The position numbers were made by a program, and so were the translations under genes. A stretch of 64,000 nucleotides of DNA from Priestia abyssalis (GTDB lineage: Bacteria; Bacillota; Bacilli; Bacillales; Bacillaceae_H): NCBI RefSeq assembly GCF_002019595.1, contig NZ_KV917369.1:4046624-4110623 (forward strand). The letters are read 5' to 3'. Of this stretch, positions 43,905 through 53,062 are shown one piece after another. The notes below the pieces were generated by a model. It had not been told where the DNA came from and did not search any database. It saw only the letters and a list, made by a program, of their open reading frames with translations. Each line of letters starts with the position of its first letter. Within the stretch, counting starts at the first letter, position 1.

Positions 43905-44726
43905 TTAAGTATGGCTAACCCTTGTTCCAATCGTACGAAAACGCGGGTGCTCAGCAAGCATAGAACCCCTCATCTTTTTTACTACAGGATGTTCTGAAGT
44001 AAAAAACTGATTTTTTGACTCGTAAAGTTCGACTAGTTCCCCTTTTTCTAGTACACCTAATGTATCACTAATCGTATAGGCAGCTTTAATATCATGTGTA
44101 ATAAAGAGATAAGATAACCCGAAGTCTTCTTTCAGCTCCCTGAGTAGTTCTAAAATAAGGGTTTGATTAACCATATCTAGACTGCTTACAGATTCGTCTA
44201 AGACGATCAGTTTGGGCTTGAGTGAGATTGCTCTTGCAATATTAATTCTCTGCAATTGGCCACCGCTGAATTGATGCGGGTATTTTTTTAAATCCTCTTC
44301 ACTTAGCCCTACCCTTTCCAATAATTCAACAACGGTTCGTTTTTGTTCAAGTACTGTCAACTTTTCATAGTTTTCCAGCGGCTCTGCAATAATACGTTCA
44401 GCTGTCATTCGAGGGTTAACCGATGAATATGAATCCTGAAAGACAACTTGAAGGTCACGGCGGATTTTTTGGCGGGTAAGCTTATCTGCAGTATAAATAT
44501 CATGCCCTTGAAACAGAACTTGTCCATATTGGGGACGTTCCAAACCAAGAATCACTTTTCCTAAAGTACTTTTACCGGCTCCGCTCGTACCAAGCATTCC
44601 TAGGCATGTTCCTTCCTCAATAGAGAGGGAAATACCGGAAAGTACTTTTGGAGAACGGTCTTTCCAGTTGAAAAACGTTCGAGATCCGTAGCTATGAGTT
44701 ACATCATTTACCTGTAATAAACTCAT
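43905..44726 (-). CDS. nikE: Nickel/peptide-type ABC importer ATPase (NikE-like)
   Basis: A 273-aa ABC ATPase with Walker A GTSGAGKST, Q-loop VFQDSYSSVNPR, signature FSGGQLQRINIARA, Walker B LIVLDESVSSLD and ITHDIKAA. SVNPR after the Q-loop marks the Dpp/Opp/Nik class. It is last of a five-gene operon. The second ATPase pairs with NikD-type protein from the next gene upstream. Metal, metallophore or peptide cannot be told from this subunit alone. Confidence 0.85.
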   Translation of the reverse strand: MSLLQVNDVTHSYGSRTFFNWKDRSPKVLSGISLSIEEGTCLGMLGTSGAGKSTLGKVILGLERPQYGQVLFQGHDIYTADKLTRQKIRRDLQVVFQDSYSSVNPRMTAERIIAEPLENYEKLTVLEQKRTVVELLERVGLSEEDLKKYPHQFSGGQLQRINIARAISLKPKLIVLDESVSSLDMVNQTLILELLRELKEDFGLSYLFITHDIKAAYTISDTLGVLEKGELVELYESKNQFFTSEHPVVKKMRGSMLAEHPRFRTIGTRVSHT

Positions 44727-44744
44727 TTTTTCACCTCTTATTAG

Positions 44745-45575
44745 TCAAGCCAAATGAATGATAGATTCATCTAAATGTAGTATTGTTCGCGCATTTAATA
44801 GTTTCTTCGTATACTCATGCTGCGGCTCATCAAATAGTTGAAACACATTCGCTTTTTCTACTATTCTGCCATTCTGCATAACGGCTACTTCATCTGCCAT
44901 TTCGGAAATGACTCCGAGATCATGGGATATTAATAAAATGGCTGAACCATATTCGGAGCGAATTTTATCTAAGTGGTGCAGCACTTTCTTCTGATTATTT
45001 ACGTCAAGTGCGGTTGTTGGTTCATCGGCAATAATAACGGCCGGATGCAAGCATGCTGCCATAGCGATCATCACCCGTTGAAGCATACCGCCACTCAATT
45101 GAAAAGGATAGTAGTTTAAAAGTTTAACAGGGTCTGGTAAATTAACATGTTGCATCGCCTCAACAGCAAGCTCCGTTGCTTGTTTTTTATTCCACTCTGT
45201 ATGCGAGCGAATGGTTTCAATAAATTGATGGCCAATCGTAAAAACAGGCGTAAAAGCATTCATCGGATTTTGCATAATAAAGGCTATATCCTTGCCGCGA
45301 ATTTTACGCATTTCTTTATCTGCTAAACCGTTTAATTCCCGTCCTTGTAATGTAATGCTACCTTCAATCGTTGTCGTTTTCCGATCAAAAAGCTGAAGAA
45401 TGGACATACTTGTAACGGTTTTACCGCATCCACTTTCTCCAACAAGACCAAGTACCCTCCCACGCTTTAATTCAAAATTTACATCTTGAACGAGGGTATC
45501 AGCACCAGTATTTGTTTTTACCTGTACATGTAAATCTCTAACTTCTAACACATTTGACTGTTCTGTTCCCAACAT
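44745..45575 (-). CDS. nikD: Nickel/peptide-type ABC importer ATPase (NikD-like)
   Basis: About 276 aa from ATG at 45575, spaced 6 bases from AAAGGA; ATG at 45581 abuts that site and is unlikely. It has Walker A GESGCGKTVTS, Q-loop FIMQNPMNAFTPVFTIG, signature LSGGMLQRVMIAMA and Walker B VIIADEPTTALD. QNPMNAFTPV and GGMLQR are typical of NikD. It partners the NikE-like ATPase. The gene lies 12 bp after nikC and 18 bp before nikE. Confidence 0.85.
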   Translation of the reverse strand: MLGTEQSNVLEVRDLHVQVKTNTGADTLVQDVNFELKRGRVLGLVGESGCGKTVTSMSILQLFDRKTTTIEGSITLQGRELNGLADKEMRKIRGKDIAFIMQNPMNAFTPVFTIGHQFIETIRSHTEWNKKQATELAVEAMQHVNLPDPVKLLNYYPFQLSGGMLQRVMIAMAACLHPAVIIADEPTTALDVNNQKKVLHHLDKIRSEYGSAILLISHDLGVISEMADEVAVMQNGRIVEKANVFQLFDEPQHEYTKKLLNARTILHLDESIIHLA

Positions 45576-45587
45576 TCTCATTCCTTT

Positions 45588-46421
45588 TTAAAATCGACGT
45601 TTGACACCGTAACGTTCTGATAACGCTTCGCCCAATAAATTGAATGTCACAATAACAAGCATAATGATCAATCCTGGATAAAGCATTAATTCTGGATTCG
45701 TCCGAATATACGATTTTCCTTCGTGAATCATCGCTCCCCATTCAGGTGTTGGGGGTTGTACTCCTAATCCAAGAAACGACATGGCAGATATATCCATGAT
45801 GGCCCAGCCCATTTCTAATGTACCCATTACGACAAGTGGAGGAAGCACATTTGGGACAATATGATTTTTGATAATCTTCCATTGAGAAGAACCGCTTATT
45901 TTCGCAGCTGCAATAAAGTTCTGTTCTTTCAGACTAAGTACCATTCCTCGGAACATTCTCGCGTAGTAGACCCATTGCACAAGCATCAGCGCTAAGATGA
46001 CTTGCGGAAGTCCAGGTCCGAATATACCAACCAGTCCAAGAATGAGGATAAGACTCGGGAAAGCCATAACCCCATCGCAAAATCTCATCAAAACATGGTC
46101 AACCCAGCCGCCTTTATACCCTGAAAAGGTTCCAACGATTAAACCAATGGCTAAAGATGAAATGAAAATAAGCATGGCAAATCCTAATGAAACGCGTGCT
46201 CCATATAAAATGCGTGACAAGTTACATCTTCCTAAATGGTCGGTTCCTAATGGAAATTCCCAGGATGGAGGCTGCAGTTTATAAGCTAAATTAACAGCAA
46301 CCGGATCATTTGGCGCTATCCAGGGAGCAAATACCGCGATGATAAAAAGAAGACCTAATATGAACGAACATATTGGAATGACTTTTTGACTTCTAAATAG
46401 TTTACGTAACCTTTTTATCAT
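45588..46421 (-). CDS. nikC: Nickel/peptide-type ABC permease (NikC-like)
   Basis: A 277-aa permease with an N-terminal membrane helix, the FPLGTDHLGRCNLSRILYGARVSLG region and a C-terminal EAA loop (EQNFIAAAKISGSSQWKIIKNHIVPNV). About six membrane segments. GTDHLGR is the hallmark of the second Nik/Dpp permease. It overlaps the end of nikB by 4 bases (ATGA), so the two permeases are translationally coupled. Confidence 0.87.
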   Translation of the reverse strand: MIKRLRKLFRSQKVIPICSFILGLLFIIAVFAPWIAPNDPVAVNLAYKLQPPSWEFPLGTDHLGRCNLSRILYGARVSLGFAMLIFISSLAIGLIVGTFSGYKGGWVDHVLMRFCDGVMAFPSLILILGLVGIFGPGLPQVILALMLVQWVYYARMFRGMVLSLKEQNFIAAAKISGSSQWKIIKNHIVPNVLPPLVVMGTLEMGWAIMDISAMSFLGLGVQPPTPEWGAMIHEGKSYIRTNPELMLYPGLIIMLVIVTFNLLGEALSERYGVKRRF

Positions 46422-47362
46422 TGCTGGTATCCTTCTTTCCTGGAAATGCGCGGGTCAATGTACATTTGAATAAGATCAACAAGTAAGTTGCTAACGATAA
46501 ATAAAATAGCTGCAATCAGTACGTAGCATTGAATGACAGGTATATCACGATTAAAAATAGCTTCAATAAAATAACGACCAAACCCTGGCCAAGAAAAAAC
46601 CGCTTCAACGATAATCGTTCCAGTCAGCAGTTTTCCAAGGTTCATTCCAAGTCCAGTTATCATTGGGGAAATGGCAATCCGTAAGACATGCTTGGTCATA
46701 ATGGTTTTTTCTTCCAATCCCCTTATCCGCGCAAATAACACATACGGCTCTTGTAAATTTTCCAGAACACTCGCACGCAACAATCTTGTATAAATGGCAA
46801 TTAAGGGAAGAGCCAGTGTAACGGAAGGTAGAACAAGATGTTGCCATGTCCCAATTCCTTCAACAGGAAAAAGGTCAAGTTTAACAGAAAAGAAGAAAAT
46901 CAAGATATAGCCCAGCCAAAAAGAGGGAATCGATGCCCCTAAAAAAGAGAGAATACGGCTAAAGTGGTCGATTACACTATTTTTCTTTACTCCAGCAAGA
47001 AAGCCTAGAGGGATACTGACGAGCACCGCTATTACGATACTCCCTAGAGCCAACTGAATGGTCGCTGGGATTCGGTATGTAACCTCATCCCAAACTGGTT
47101 TATTCGAAACATAAGATATGCCAAAATCAAGTTGGCATATCTTCATAATAGAGTTTACATATTGGATGAAGAATGGTTGATCTAAACCAAATTCTTGTCT
47201 TTTCTGAGCCAAAATCTCATCTGTCGGTTGAATATGGGCAGCTGCTAAATAAGCCTCAGCCGGGTCCACCGGTGAAAGGTGAATCATTCCAGTCGTAAGT
47301 AATGTTGCCAAAAGAAAAACCGGAATAATAGATATCATTCGTTTCAATATATAGGTGCCCAT
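46418..47362 (-). CDS. nikB: Nickel/peptide-type ABC permease (NikB-like)
   Basis: A 314-aa permease of the DppB/NikB type: N-terminal helix (LKRMISIIPVFLLATLLTTGMI), FGLDQPFFIQY, FGISYVSNKPVWDEV, and the EAA-type segment RIRGLEEKTIMTKHVLRIA. It pairs with the NikC-like protein to make the membrane channel. It starts 20 bp after the substrate-binding protein gene. No sequence oddities. Confidence 0.87.
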   Translation of the reverse strand: MGTYILKRMISIIPVFLLATLLTTGMIHLSPVDPAEAYLAAAHIQPTDEILAQKRQEFGLDQPFFIQYVNSIMKICQLDFGISYVSNKPVWDEVTYRIPATIQLALGSIVIAVLVSIPLGFLAGVKKNSVIDHFSRILSFLGASIPSFWLGYILIFFFSVKLDLFPVEGIGTWQHLVLPSVTLALPLIAIYTRLLRASVLENLQEPYVLFARIRGLEEKTIMTKHVLRIAISPMITGLGMNLGKLLTGTIIVEAVFSWPGFGRYFIEAIFNRDIPVIQCYVLIAAILFIVSNLLVDLIQMYIDPRISRKEGYQQ

Positions 47363-47381
47363 AAAAGCCTCCCGCTACTTA

Positions 47382-49004
47382 CTACTCGATGCTAATTCCT
47401 GTGAATGGATGTTCGTCACGATTAGCAGGGAAAGTAAAATTCGTAACATCTTTTTGATAAATCGCTGTTTTCTTAATATAAGAAATAGGAACAATTGCTC
47501 CCTGGTCTTGGATTGATTTCAAAATAGACGAGTAAAGCTGTTGACGTTGTTCCTCATCTGTTGTTTGAGGGACCTCGGCTATTTGTTTTAGTAATTGGTC
47601 TTTGTTCGGATATGCTGAGATTGCCTCATTAAATCCAAACCCTTCTGATGCAACAATGTTTAAGAACGTATGAGGATCATAAGGAGCACCATAGTTACTA
47701 AAGAAATTAATGTCAAATTCATTTGCTTTAAATCGTTGAATTTGCTCTGTTAGTTCAACCCCAACAATGTTTAATTTAACACCAATGGCTGCCCACTCAG
47801 ATTGGAGCGTTTCTGCCATTGCTTTTTGAATCGATTCTGCTGAATCATACATTAGCTCGACTTCAAGTGGCTGTCCATCTTTTTCACGAACCGTTTTCCC
47901 TTCAGAAAGCGTCCATCCAGCTTCATCTAATAACGAATTCGCTTTTTCTACATCGTAATCAATGACATTAACATCAATGTCTTTCGTGTAAGGGAAATTT
48001 GTCGGTAAAATATGATCTGCTTTTTCTTCGTACCCAGACGTGATCCCTTCAACCATTGCTTCTTTATTAAAACCATAATGTAACGCTTGACGTACGCGTT
48101 CATCGGAAAGCTGTTCTTTCTTTGAATTGATAACAAGTTGTCTCGTTGCGACTGGTTCCGAAATGCTAGTTTCATAGTTACCAGTAGACTCTAATTGCTT
48201 GAAAGCATCTAAACTAATGACACCTTCTCCGTAAATCAAATCCAGCTCGCCTTTTTCAAACGCAAGTACTCTCGTTTCCGCATCAGGAATGATTTTCACT
48301 TTGATTTTTTCTTCTTTTGGAAGCTCACCCCAATAATTTTCATTACGCTTGTAAATAGCATATTCATCAGCTTTATACTCTTCCAACATCCATGGACCTG
48401 TACCGACCGCTTCAACGACACCTTTTGAGGTATCCCCATCTTCAGGGAATCCAGCTTCACCCAAGAAACGAACTGGTCGAACAACAGCTAACTCCTGAAT
48501 CGTTGGATAATATGGTTCGGTTAATGTCAGTTGAAACGTATTTTCGTCGATTACATCCGTTTGTTCTATTTTCGTTAAGAAACCTAACCAACTATGTAGT
48601 TCAACATTCTTCAAAATCGTATCAAAGTTTTTTTTCACAATTTCTGCATTAAAGCTTGTTCCGTCAGAAAATTTCACATCTTGCCGTAGATGAAACGTAT
48701 ATACTTTGCCGTCTTCAGAGATTTCCCATGACTCGGCTAGATGCGGTTTTAGCTCGCCCCCATCCTGGTAGCTTACTAATGGTTCATACACCATCGACTG
48801 AGCAAATAATTGTGAAGGATTATAAACATGCGGATTCATTTCGCCTACATCCCTCGGCCAAGCGATCGTAAGCATGTTGTCATGATCGCCCTTTGATGCT
48901 GAATCATCATCGCTGGCATTTGTACAACCAAGTAATAGCGTTGATAAAATTAAAATAAATACGGTTGTTATTAAAATATTTCGACTTTTTATTCCATTAA
49001 ACAA
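47382..49004 (-). CDS. nikA: Nickel/metallophore-type ABC substrate-binding lipoprotein (NikA-like)
   Basis: SBP family 5 lipoprotein. The likely start is TTG at 49004, 9 bases after AGGAGGG, giving MFNGIKSRN, a signal peptide and lipobox LLLGC (about 540 aa). The ATG at 49073 has no ribosome binding site and lies on the promoter. The mature part has IAWPRDVGEMNPHVYNPSQLFAQ and MVYEPLV, which favour NikA/CntA-type metal or metallophore binding over peptide binding. A near-perfect Fur box overlaps the promoter, so iron-linked control and perhaps uptake of a metal-chelator complex are likely. Confidence 0.83.
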   Translation of the reverse strand: MFNGIKSRNILITTVFILILSTLLLGCTNASDDDSASKGDHDNMLTIAWPRDVGEMNPHVYNPSQLFAQSMVYEPLVSYQDGGELKPHLAESWEISEDGKVYTFHLRQDVKFSDGTSFNAEIVKKNFDTILKNVELHSWLGFLTKIEQTDVIDENTFQLTLTEPYYPTIQELAVVRPVRFLGEAGFPEDGDTSKGVVEAVGTGPWMLEEYKADEYAIYKRNENYWGELPKEEKIKVKIIPDAETRVLAFEKGELDLIYGEGVISLDAFKQLESTGNYETSISEPVATRQLVINSKKEQLSDERVRQALHYGFNKEAMVEGITSGYEEKADHILPTNFPYTKDIDVNVIDYDVEKANSLLDEAGWTLSEGKTVREKDGQPLEVELMYDSAESIQKAMAETLQSEWAAIGVKLNIVGVELTEQIQRFKANEFDINFFSNYGAPYDPHTFLNIVASEGFGFNEAISAYPNKDQLLKQIAEVPQTTDEEQRQQLYSSILKSIQDQGAIVPISYIKKTAIYQKDVTNFTFPANRDEHPFTGISIE

Positions 49005-49029
49005 AGTGTTATTCCCTCCTACTTGATGG

Positions 49030-49073
49030 TGATAATCATTTTCAATTTTAAGCAGGATGCATAATGTTGTCAA
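49030..49073 (-). promoter_or_regulatory. SigA promoter with Fur box before nikA
   Basis: On the minus strand: TTGACA (49068-49073), 17 bp, TAAAAT (49045-49050), then TGAAAATGATTATCA (49030-49044). The last matches the 7-1-7 Fur consensus TGATAATNATTATCA at all but one position and covers the transcription start. Confidence 0.75.
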
Positions 49074-49179
49074 TGCAATAACGGAAATTTCTTTCTGAAC
49101 GAAATGTAATATTATATCATTAATTCAAACAGTTTATAAATACACTTCACTTGTTATTAGTGAATTTTTGTTTTTCCAG

Positions 49180-49378
49180 CACGCGGATGGCTTCTATCGA
49201 AAGTTAGTTTATCTATATAGATCGATTTAAAAAGTTCGACATGACCAAAGAATGGCTATACCAAATTTTCAAAGCCCTTGAGAGCAAATTCAAGTTGTCC
49301 GAGTCACCGATTGTGATGCCTCTCGATTGAATGAAGATGTGTCGAGTTATTAAGTGGAATATATAAAATTAGTTCCCC
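49180..49378 (-). repeat. Dispersed structured repeat type 1, copy C (inverted, degraded)
   Basis: Read on the minus strand it has the same module order as 24150-24343: TATATTCCACTTAATAACTC, GACACATCTTC, TCGAGAGGCATCACAATCGG, TTGAATTTGCTCTCAAGGG, then a decayed terminal stem around ATTCTTTGGTCATGTCGAA, ending AAATCGATCTATATAGAT. The GC-rich middle hairpin is lost. It fills part of the gap between the sugar-binding protein gene and nikA; no gene is seen in 49074-49608. Confidence 0.75.
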
Positions 49379-49384
49379 GCAATC

Positions 49385-49432
49385 AAAAAGTCCTTAGATC
49401 CATATAGATTCTAAAGACTTTTTATGTTTATA
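49385..49432. terminator. Terminator-like hairpin 3' of the sugar locus
   Basis: AAAAAGTCCTTAGA (49385-49398) pairs with TCTAAAGACTTTTT (49410-49423). Closely similar hairpins stand at 53173-53209 and 60621-60657. Confidence 0.65.
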
Positions 49433-49608
49433 AATAAAATTGTAATTTTACGATTGACCCTATCCTAAATCTGAATTCCTTCCTCCTTTTGAAAGAAAAG
49501 GGTCGTTAATTTCATAAATAATTTAGAACAAAAGTTTTTTAAATTCCTTAGGTTATCAGCAGGGATTCCCCCTTTGATAGCGAGATAAATCTGCAAAATG
49601 CTTTCCAT

Positions 49609-50586
49609 TTACTGTTTCCCTAAATATTCGTTTAATTTAGCCATTTTCTCTTCGACTGTTTCTTTTGTGATGACCTCTGCTCCTGAATCGATACGTTTTT
49701 CAACTTTCTCGCCTTTGGTATTCTTATAAGCAGACTCCACACCTAAATAGCCAATCATATAAGGATCTTGGGCAACAGTAGCAGTTAAACCACCGTTTTT
49801 AATCGATTCTAAACCTTCAGGCGTTCCATCAAAACCAATGACTAAAACATCTTTATTTTTATCCTGAACTGTACGCAATGCACCTAGAGCCATTTCTTCA
49901 CTAGTCGCATATACAGCTGTGACATCCGGGTGAGCTGTCAAAATATTTTCCATTACATTTGCGGCTTTCGCACGGTCGGAGTCAGCAGGCTGAACAACCA
50001 CTTTAATTCCTTTCTCCTTTAACACTTCCTCCGCTCCCTTTGTACGGTCATCGTGAGTGTTATCTCCTTTTGCCCCGCGAATAATGGCTACCGTGTCGCC
50101 TTTTTTCACTTGCTTCGCAATAAACTCTCCACCTAAACGGCCAGCGTCATAATTACCTGTTCCAATAAACGATACTTTGTCTTCAAAGTCAGCGTCCGTA
50201 TCAAGCAATAGGACAGGAATATTTGAAGCTTTCGCTTGTTCAAAAACAGGCATTGCTGAAGCAGGCTGACTTGGAGCTACAAGAAGCGCATCTACACCTT
50301 GAGTAAGTTGATCTTCCATCATCGATACTTGTTCCATGAACTGCGTTTCAGCTGGCGGACCAAGGACATTCACCTTCACTCCATATTCCTCTCCGGCTGC
50401 TTTTGCACCTGCTTCGACGAATTTCCAGTAATCACTGTTTAGCGCTTTTAAAATAACCCCAACTTCTAATTCTCCACTATTCGAACCGGTATTGCCGTCT
50501 TGCGATCCTGTTTCTTTGCTTCCACATCCAACTAATGCGATGAAACTAATAAGCAAAATGAAAGGAATACTCAATATCTTTTTCAT
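49609..50586 (-). CDS. Sugar ABC transporter substrate-binding lipoprotein (RbsB/DUF-type periplasmic binding fold)
   Basis: A 325-aa protein with signal peptide and lipobox ALVGC, then a type I periplasmic-binding fold of the ribose/galactose class: LEVGVILKALNSDYWKFVEAG, VDALLVAPSQPASAMPVF, LDTDADFEDKVSFIGTGN and VIGFDGTPEG. It would deliver a sugar or sugar-like solute to an ABC importer. Unusually, no ATPase or permease gene lies beside it; 1 kb downstream is repeat and intergenic sequence. It must use a transporter encoded elsewhere or be a relic. It follows a TIM-barrel isomerase gene. Confidence 0.87.
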   Translation of the reverse strand: MKKILSIPFILLISFIALVGCGSKETGSQDGNTGSNSGELEVGVILKALNSDYWKFVEAGAKAAGEEYGVKVNVLGPPAETQFMEQVSMMEDQLTQGVDALLVAPSQPASAMPVFEQAKASNIPVLLLDTDADFEDKVSFIGTGNYDAGRLGGEFIAKQVKKGDTVAIIRGAKGDNTHDDRTKGAEEVLKEKGIKVVVQPADSDRAKAANVMENILTAHPDVTAVYATSEEMALGALRTVQDKNKDVLVIGFDGTPEGLESIKNGGLTATVAQDPYMIGYLGVESAYKNTKGEKVEKRIDSGAEVITKETVEEKMAKLNEYLGKQ

Positions 50587-50657
50587 AAAAAATCCCCCCT
50601 CATACAGTTTCCTACTCTCAATGATTTTATTTTTTCTTTATTAAGCAGGCTGCGCTT

Positions 50658-51503
50658 TTACTTTGAAACTACTTCTTCAAAAGACCTCTTTAGATACGCA
50701 AGAGATTCAACTGCATATGTGTTAATCGATTTCATTGCTAAAGGACCTTTATCTGCTTGGAATGGATTGGCCCCCGGAGCAGAGCACTCCACAACAATCG
50801 TTTTATTAAAGCCGGATTTCTTAATACCAGAAACGACTTTTTCAAAGTTAATATGCCCTCTTCCCAAGGCTTGACGATTGCTGTCAGCAACATGAATAAT
50901 CTCTAGATGATCTTTCAATTTTTCAAATGGCGCTTCCATATCTTGATCTTCAATATTCATGTGATACGTATCCAACAGTGTCTTAACCTTCGGATGATTC
51001 ACCTCTTGAACAAATCGCAAAGCGTCTTCGGCGCTATTTACGATACAACTTTCGTAACGGTTTAAAGGTTCAATGACAAGAGTTACATCCAATGCGCTTG
51101 CTAAATCGGTTAATTGGTGAACGGACTCCATCGCCCACTTCCAATCTTCCCCTGGATTTCCCATCAGTGCTGTTTTTCCTACAGCCGAAGGACATACGAC
51201 AATATATCTGCCTTCTACTAGCTTTACTGCTTCAATTTGCCGCTTGAAATAATCAACAGCTTTTCTTCTATTAAGAGGATTTCGATTCGCTAAATCCTGT
51301 TCCTCATTCGGCCATCCTGTATCACCAGTCAATCCCCCGATTTCCAAGGATAAATCTTTAGAAAGCTGTAATAGTTCAGTCCAATTATAGCGGTCCACTG
51401 CTGCACGAATTTCAATGGCATCATAACCGGTTTTCGCTACAAATTTCATGACCTCTTCAATTGGTGCATTTCCAAAAGTCCAACTGCAAATAGAGAATTT
51501 CAT
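50658..51503 (-). CDS. Sugar phosphate isomerase/epimerase (TIM barrel, AP endonuclease 2 fold)
   Basis: A 281-aa protein of the xylose-isomerase-like TIM-barrel family: MKFSICSWTFGNAPIEEVMKF, IEPLNRYESCIVNS with the metal-ligand Glu, TLLDTYHMNIED, IIHVADSNRQALGRGHI and VVECSAPGANPF. These residues hold a divalent metal. Members include IolI, epimerases of ketoses and hydroxypyruvate isomerase. It precedes the binding-protein gene by 71 bp and lies downstream of a LacI regulator gene. The sugar is unknown. Confidence 0.87.
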   Translation of the reverse strand: MKFSICSWTFGNAPIEEVMKFVAKTGYDAIEIRAAVDRYNWTELLQLSKDLSLEIGGLTGDTGWPNEEQDLANRNPLNRRKAVDYFKRQIEAVKLVEGRYIVVCPSAVGKTALMGNPGEDWKWAMESVHQLTDLASALDVTLVIEPLNRYESCIVNSAEDALRFVQEVNHPKVKTLLDTYHMNIEDQDMEAPFEKLKDHLEIIHVADSNRQALGRGHINFEKVVSGIKKSGFNKTIVVECSAPGANPFQADKGPLAMKSINTYAVESLAYLKRSFEEVVSK

Positions 51504-51560
51504 ATGTATCTCCCATCCTCATAGATTTTGATTTTTTAGACCACACAACCTCATCACCTT

Positions 51561-51578
51561 TAGGTAACCGATTAATTA
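51561..51578. promoter_or_regulatory. LacI-type operator 1
   Basis: AGGTAACCGATTAATTA carries the GTAACCGATTA core shared with 51694-51711 and 53063-53081. It lies about 60 bp before the isomerase start. Confidence 0.6.
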
Positions 51579-51693
51579 AGAATCTTAAGTGACATTACAG
51601 GTTTTATCATTAATATTAGCCTTATACTATATAGAAAACTACTGAAGTGATTGTAAATACACCACCTAACTTAGGTAATTTTTTATGGATATA

Positions 51694-51711
51694 AAGTAAC
51701 CGATTACCTCT
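51694..51711. promoter_or_regulatory. LacI-type operator 2
   Basis: AAGTAACCGATTACCTCTT has a GTAAYCGRTTAC core, symmetric around a central CG as in LacI/GalR operators. The two sites in this 484-bp spacer are 133 bp apart, which would permit looping. No gene is visible in 51504-51987. Confidence 0.65.
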
Positions 51712-51876
51712 TAAAAAGAGTTTATATTATTATTGAAGCGTTTTCAATAGTGAATTCAGAAAATATTTTAATTTCATTTTTTTGGTTTCCCTTTCTTATA
51801 GGATTGGTCATGTGTTATATGATTTAGAAAGGTCAATATTTTCTCTACACCCCAGTAATACCTATTTCAACATAAC

Positions 51877-51915
51877 GGAAACTTTCATCAGTGGGGTCTT
51901 ACTTCCTGTTGATGC
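51877..51915. repeat. Degraded hairpin related to the 43.7-kb structured stretch
   Basis: GGAAACTTTCATCAGTGGGG matches 43681 onwards; CATCAGTGGG pairs with CCTGTTGATG using three G-T pairs, so pairing is partly kept although the sequence changed. Confidence 0.45.
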
Positions 51916-51926
51916 AGGATAAAAAA

Positions 51927-51970
51927 AGATGACTCGGATTCGCAATAAAATCCTTTGAGTCATCTTCTTT
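51927..51970. terminator. Terminator after the LacI-family gene
   Basis: AAAGATGACTC pairs with GAGTCATCTT around an AT-rich loop; T-runs follow on both strands. Confidence 0.75.
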
Positions 51971-51987
51971 TTCATTCCATTTTCTAT

Positions 51988-53001
51988 TTAGTTTTTCACA
52001 CTTTCTATCTGCGCAGTTGATTGACGAATAACAAGGTCCGGCAACAGAACTACCCGATGTGTCGTTTTACTTTTTCCTTCAATTTTTTGAGTTAACAAAT
52101 CTACCACATGATGACCAATATCTCTAAGCGGCTGTTGTACAGTTGTTAAGGGAGGAACTACAACTTCGGATAACTCCGTATTGTCAAATCCAATCACGGA
52201 TAAATCGTTTGGAATCGTTAAACCACGTTCCTGTGAAGCTTGCATAACACCAATTGCCAACAAATCATTGCAGCCAAAAATAGCGGTTGGACGCTTCTCT
52301 AAATCGAGTAATCGTCCCGCGTTTATTCTAGCGCATTCCCTTGTGGACTGATCACACACCACTATCAAATTTCCATCCGTTTTTACCCCTGCGTCAATTA
52401 ACGCTTGACGGTACCCTTTTATACGACCTTGGCTGCTTCTATCTCCCTCGGCAACCACTCCTATGTTTCTATGACCTAATGATAGTAAGTATTCCGTCAC
52501 CTGATAACCGCCTAAATAGTCATCAACTGTAACACTGTCGATGGGGAGAGCTGGTAAATCTTGTGCAATAAGTGCAAGCGGGAACTTTTCTTTAATTAAC
52601 TCTCTTAAAAGTTTAATGTTTTTAAATCTAGCCGCTACGATTATTCCATCAACTTGTTTTTGTTTTAAAAGCGATATATATTTAAGCTCTTTATCTGGAT
52701 CGGCATCTGTATTACACATCATTACACTAAAACCTAGTTCTTGCCCACGCTCTTCTATATATTTGGCGTATCCGGCAAATATTGGATTGGAAAGATCAGG
52801 AATGAGTAATCCAATCGTATACGTACTTTTCCCTTTTAATGCAGAAGCAATCATGCTTGGCTGATATTGTAATTCGTCCATTACTTTTTGAACTTTCAGC
52901 TTCGTTTTTTCACTGATAGAGCCTGTATTATTAATGATTTTAGAAACAGTCGCCGTTGAAACACCAGCCTTTTTAGCTACATCATAAATCGTTATTTTCA
53001 T
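51988..53001 (-). CDS. LacI-family transcriptional regulator
   Basis: From ATG at 53001 (site GAGTGGG) the protein is about 337 aa. The HTH is ITIYDVAKKAGVSTATVSKIINNTG with a hinge YQPSMIASALKGKS. The C-terminal sugar-binding fold resembles RbsR-type regulators (SNPIFAGYAKYIEERG, FGCNDLLAIGVMQA, SVIGFDNTELSEVVVPPLTTV). Matching operators with a GTAACCGATTAC core stand upstream of its own gene and in the spacer before the isomerase gene. It most likely represses the sugar locus and itself, relieved by a sugar ligand. Confidence 0.9.
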   Translation of the reverse strand: MKITIYDVAKKAGVSTATVSKIINNTGSISEKTKLKVQKVMDELQYQPSMIASALKGKSTYTIGLLIPDLSNPIFAGYAKYIEERGQELGFSVMMCNTDADPDKELKYISLLKQKQVDGIIVAARFKNIKLLRELIKEKFPLALIAQDLPALPIDSVTVDDYLGGYQVTEYLLSLGHRNIGVVAEGDRSSQGRIKGYRQALIDAGVKTDGNLIVVCDQSTRECARINAGRLLDLEKRPTAIFGCNDLLAIGVMQASQERGLTIPNDLSVIGFDNTELSEVVVPPLTTVQQPLRDIGHHVVDLLTQKIEGKSKTTHRVVLLPDLVIRQSTAQIESVKN

Positions 53002-53062
53002 TTTAAACCCACTCTCAATACCTATTGGATTTTTACAATATAAATAAACAACCATTCTTTTT

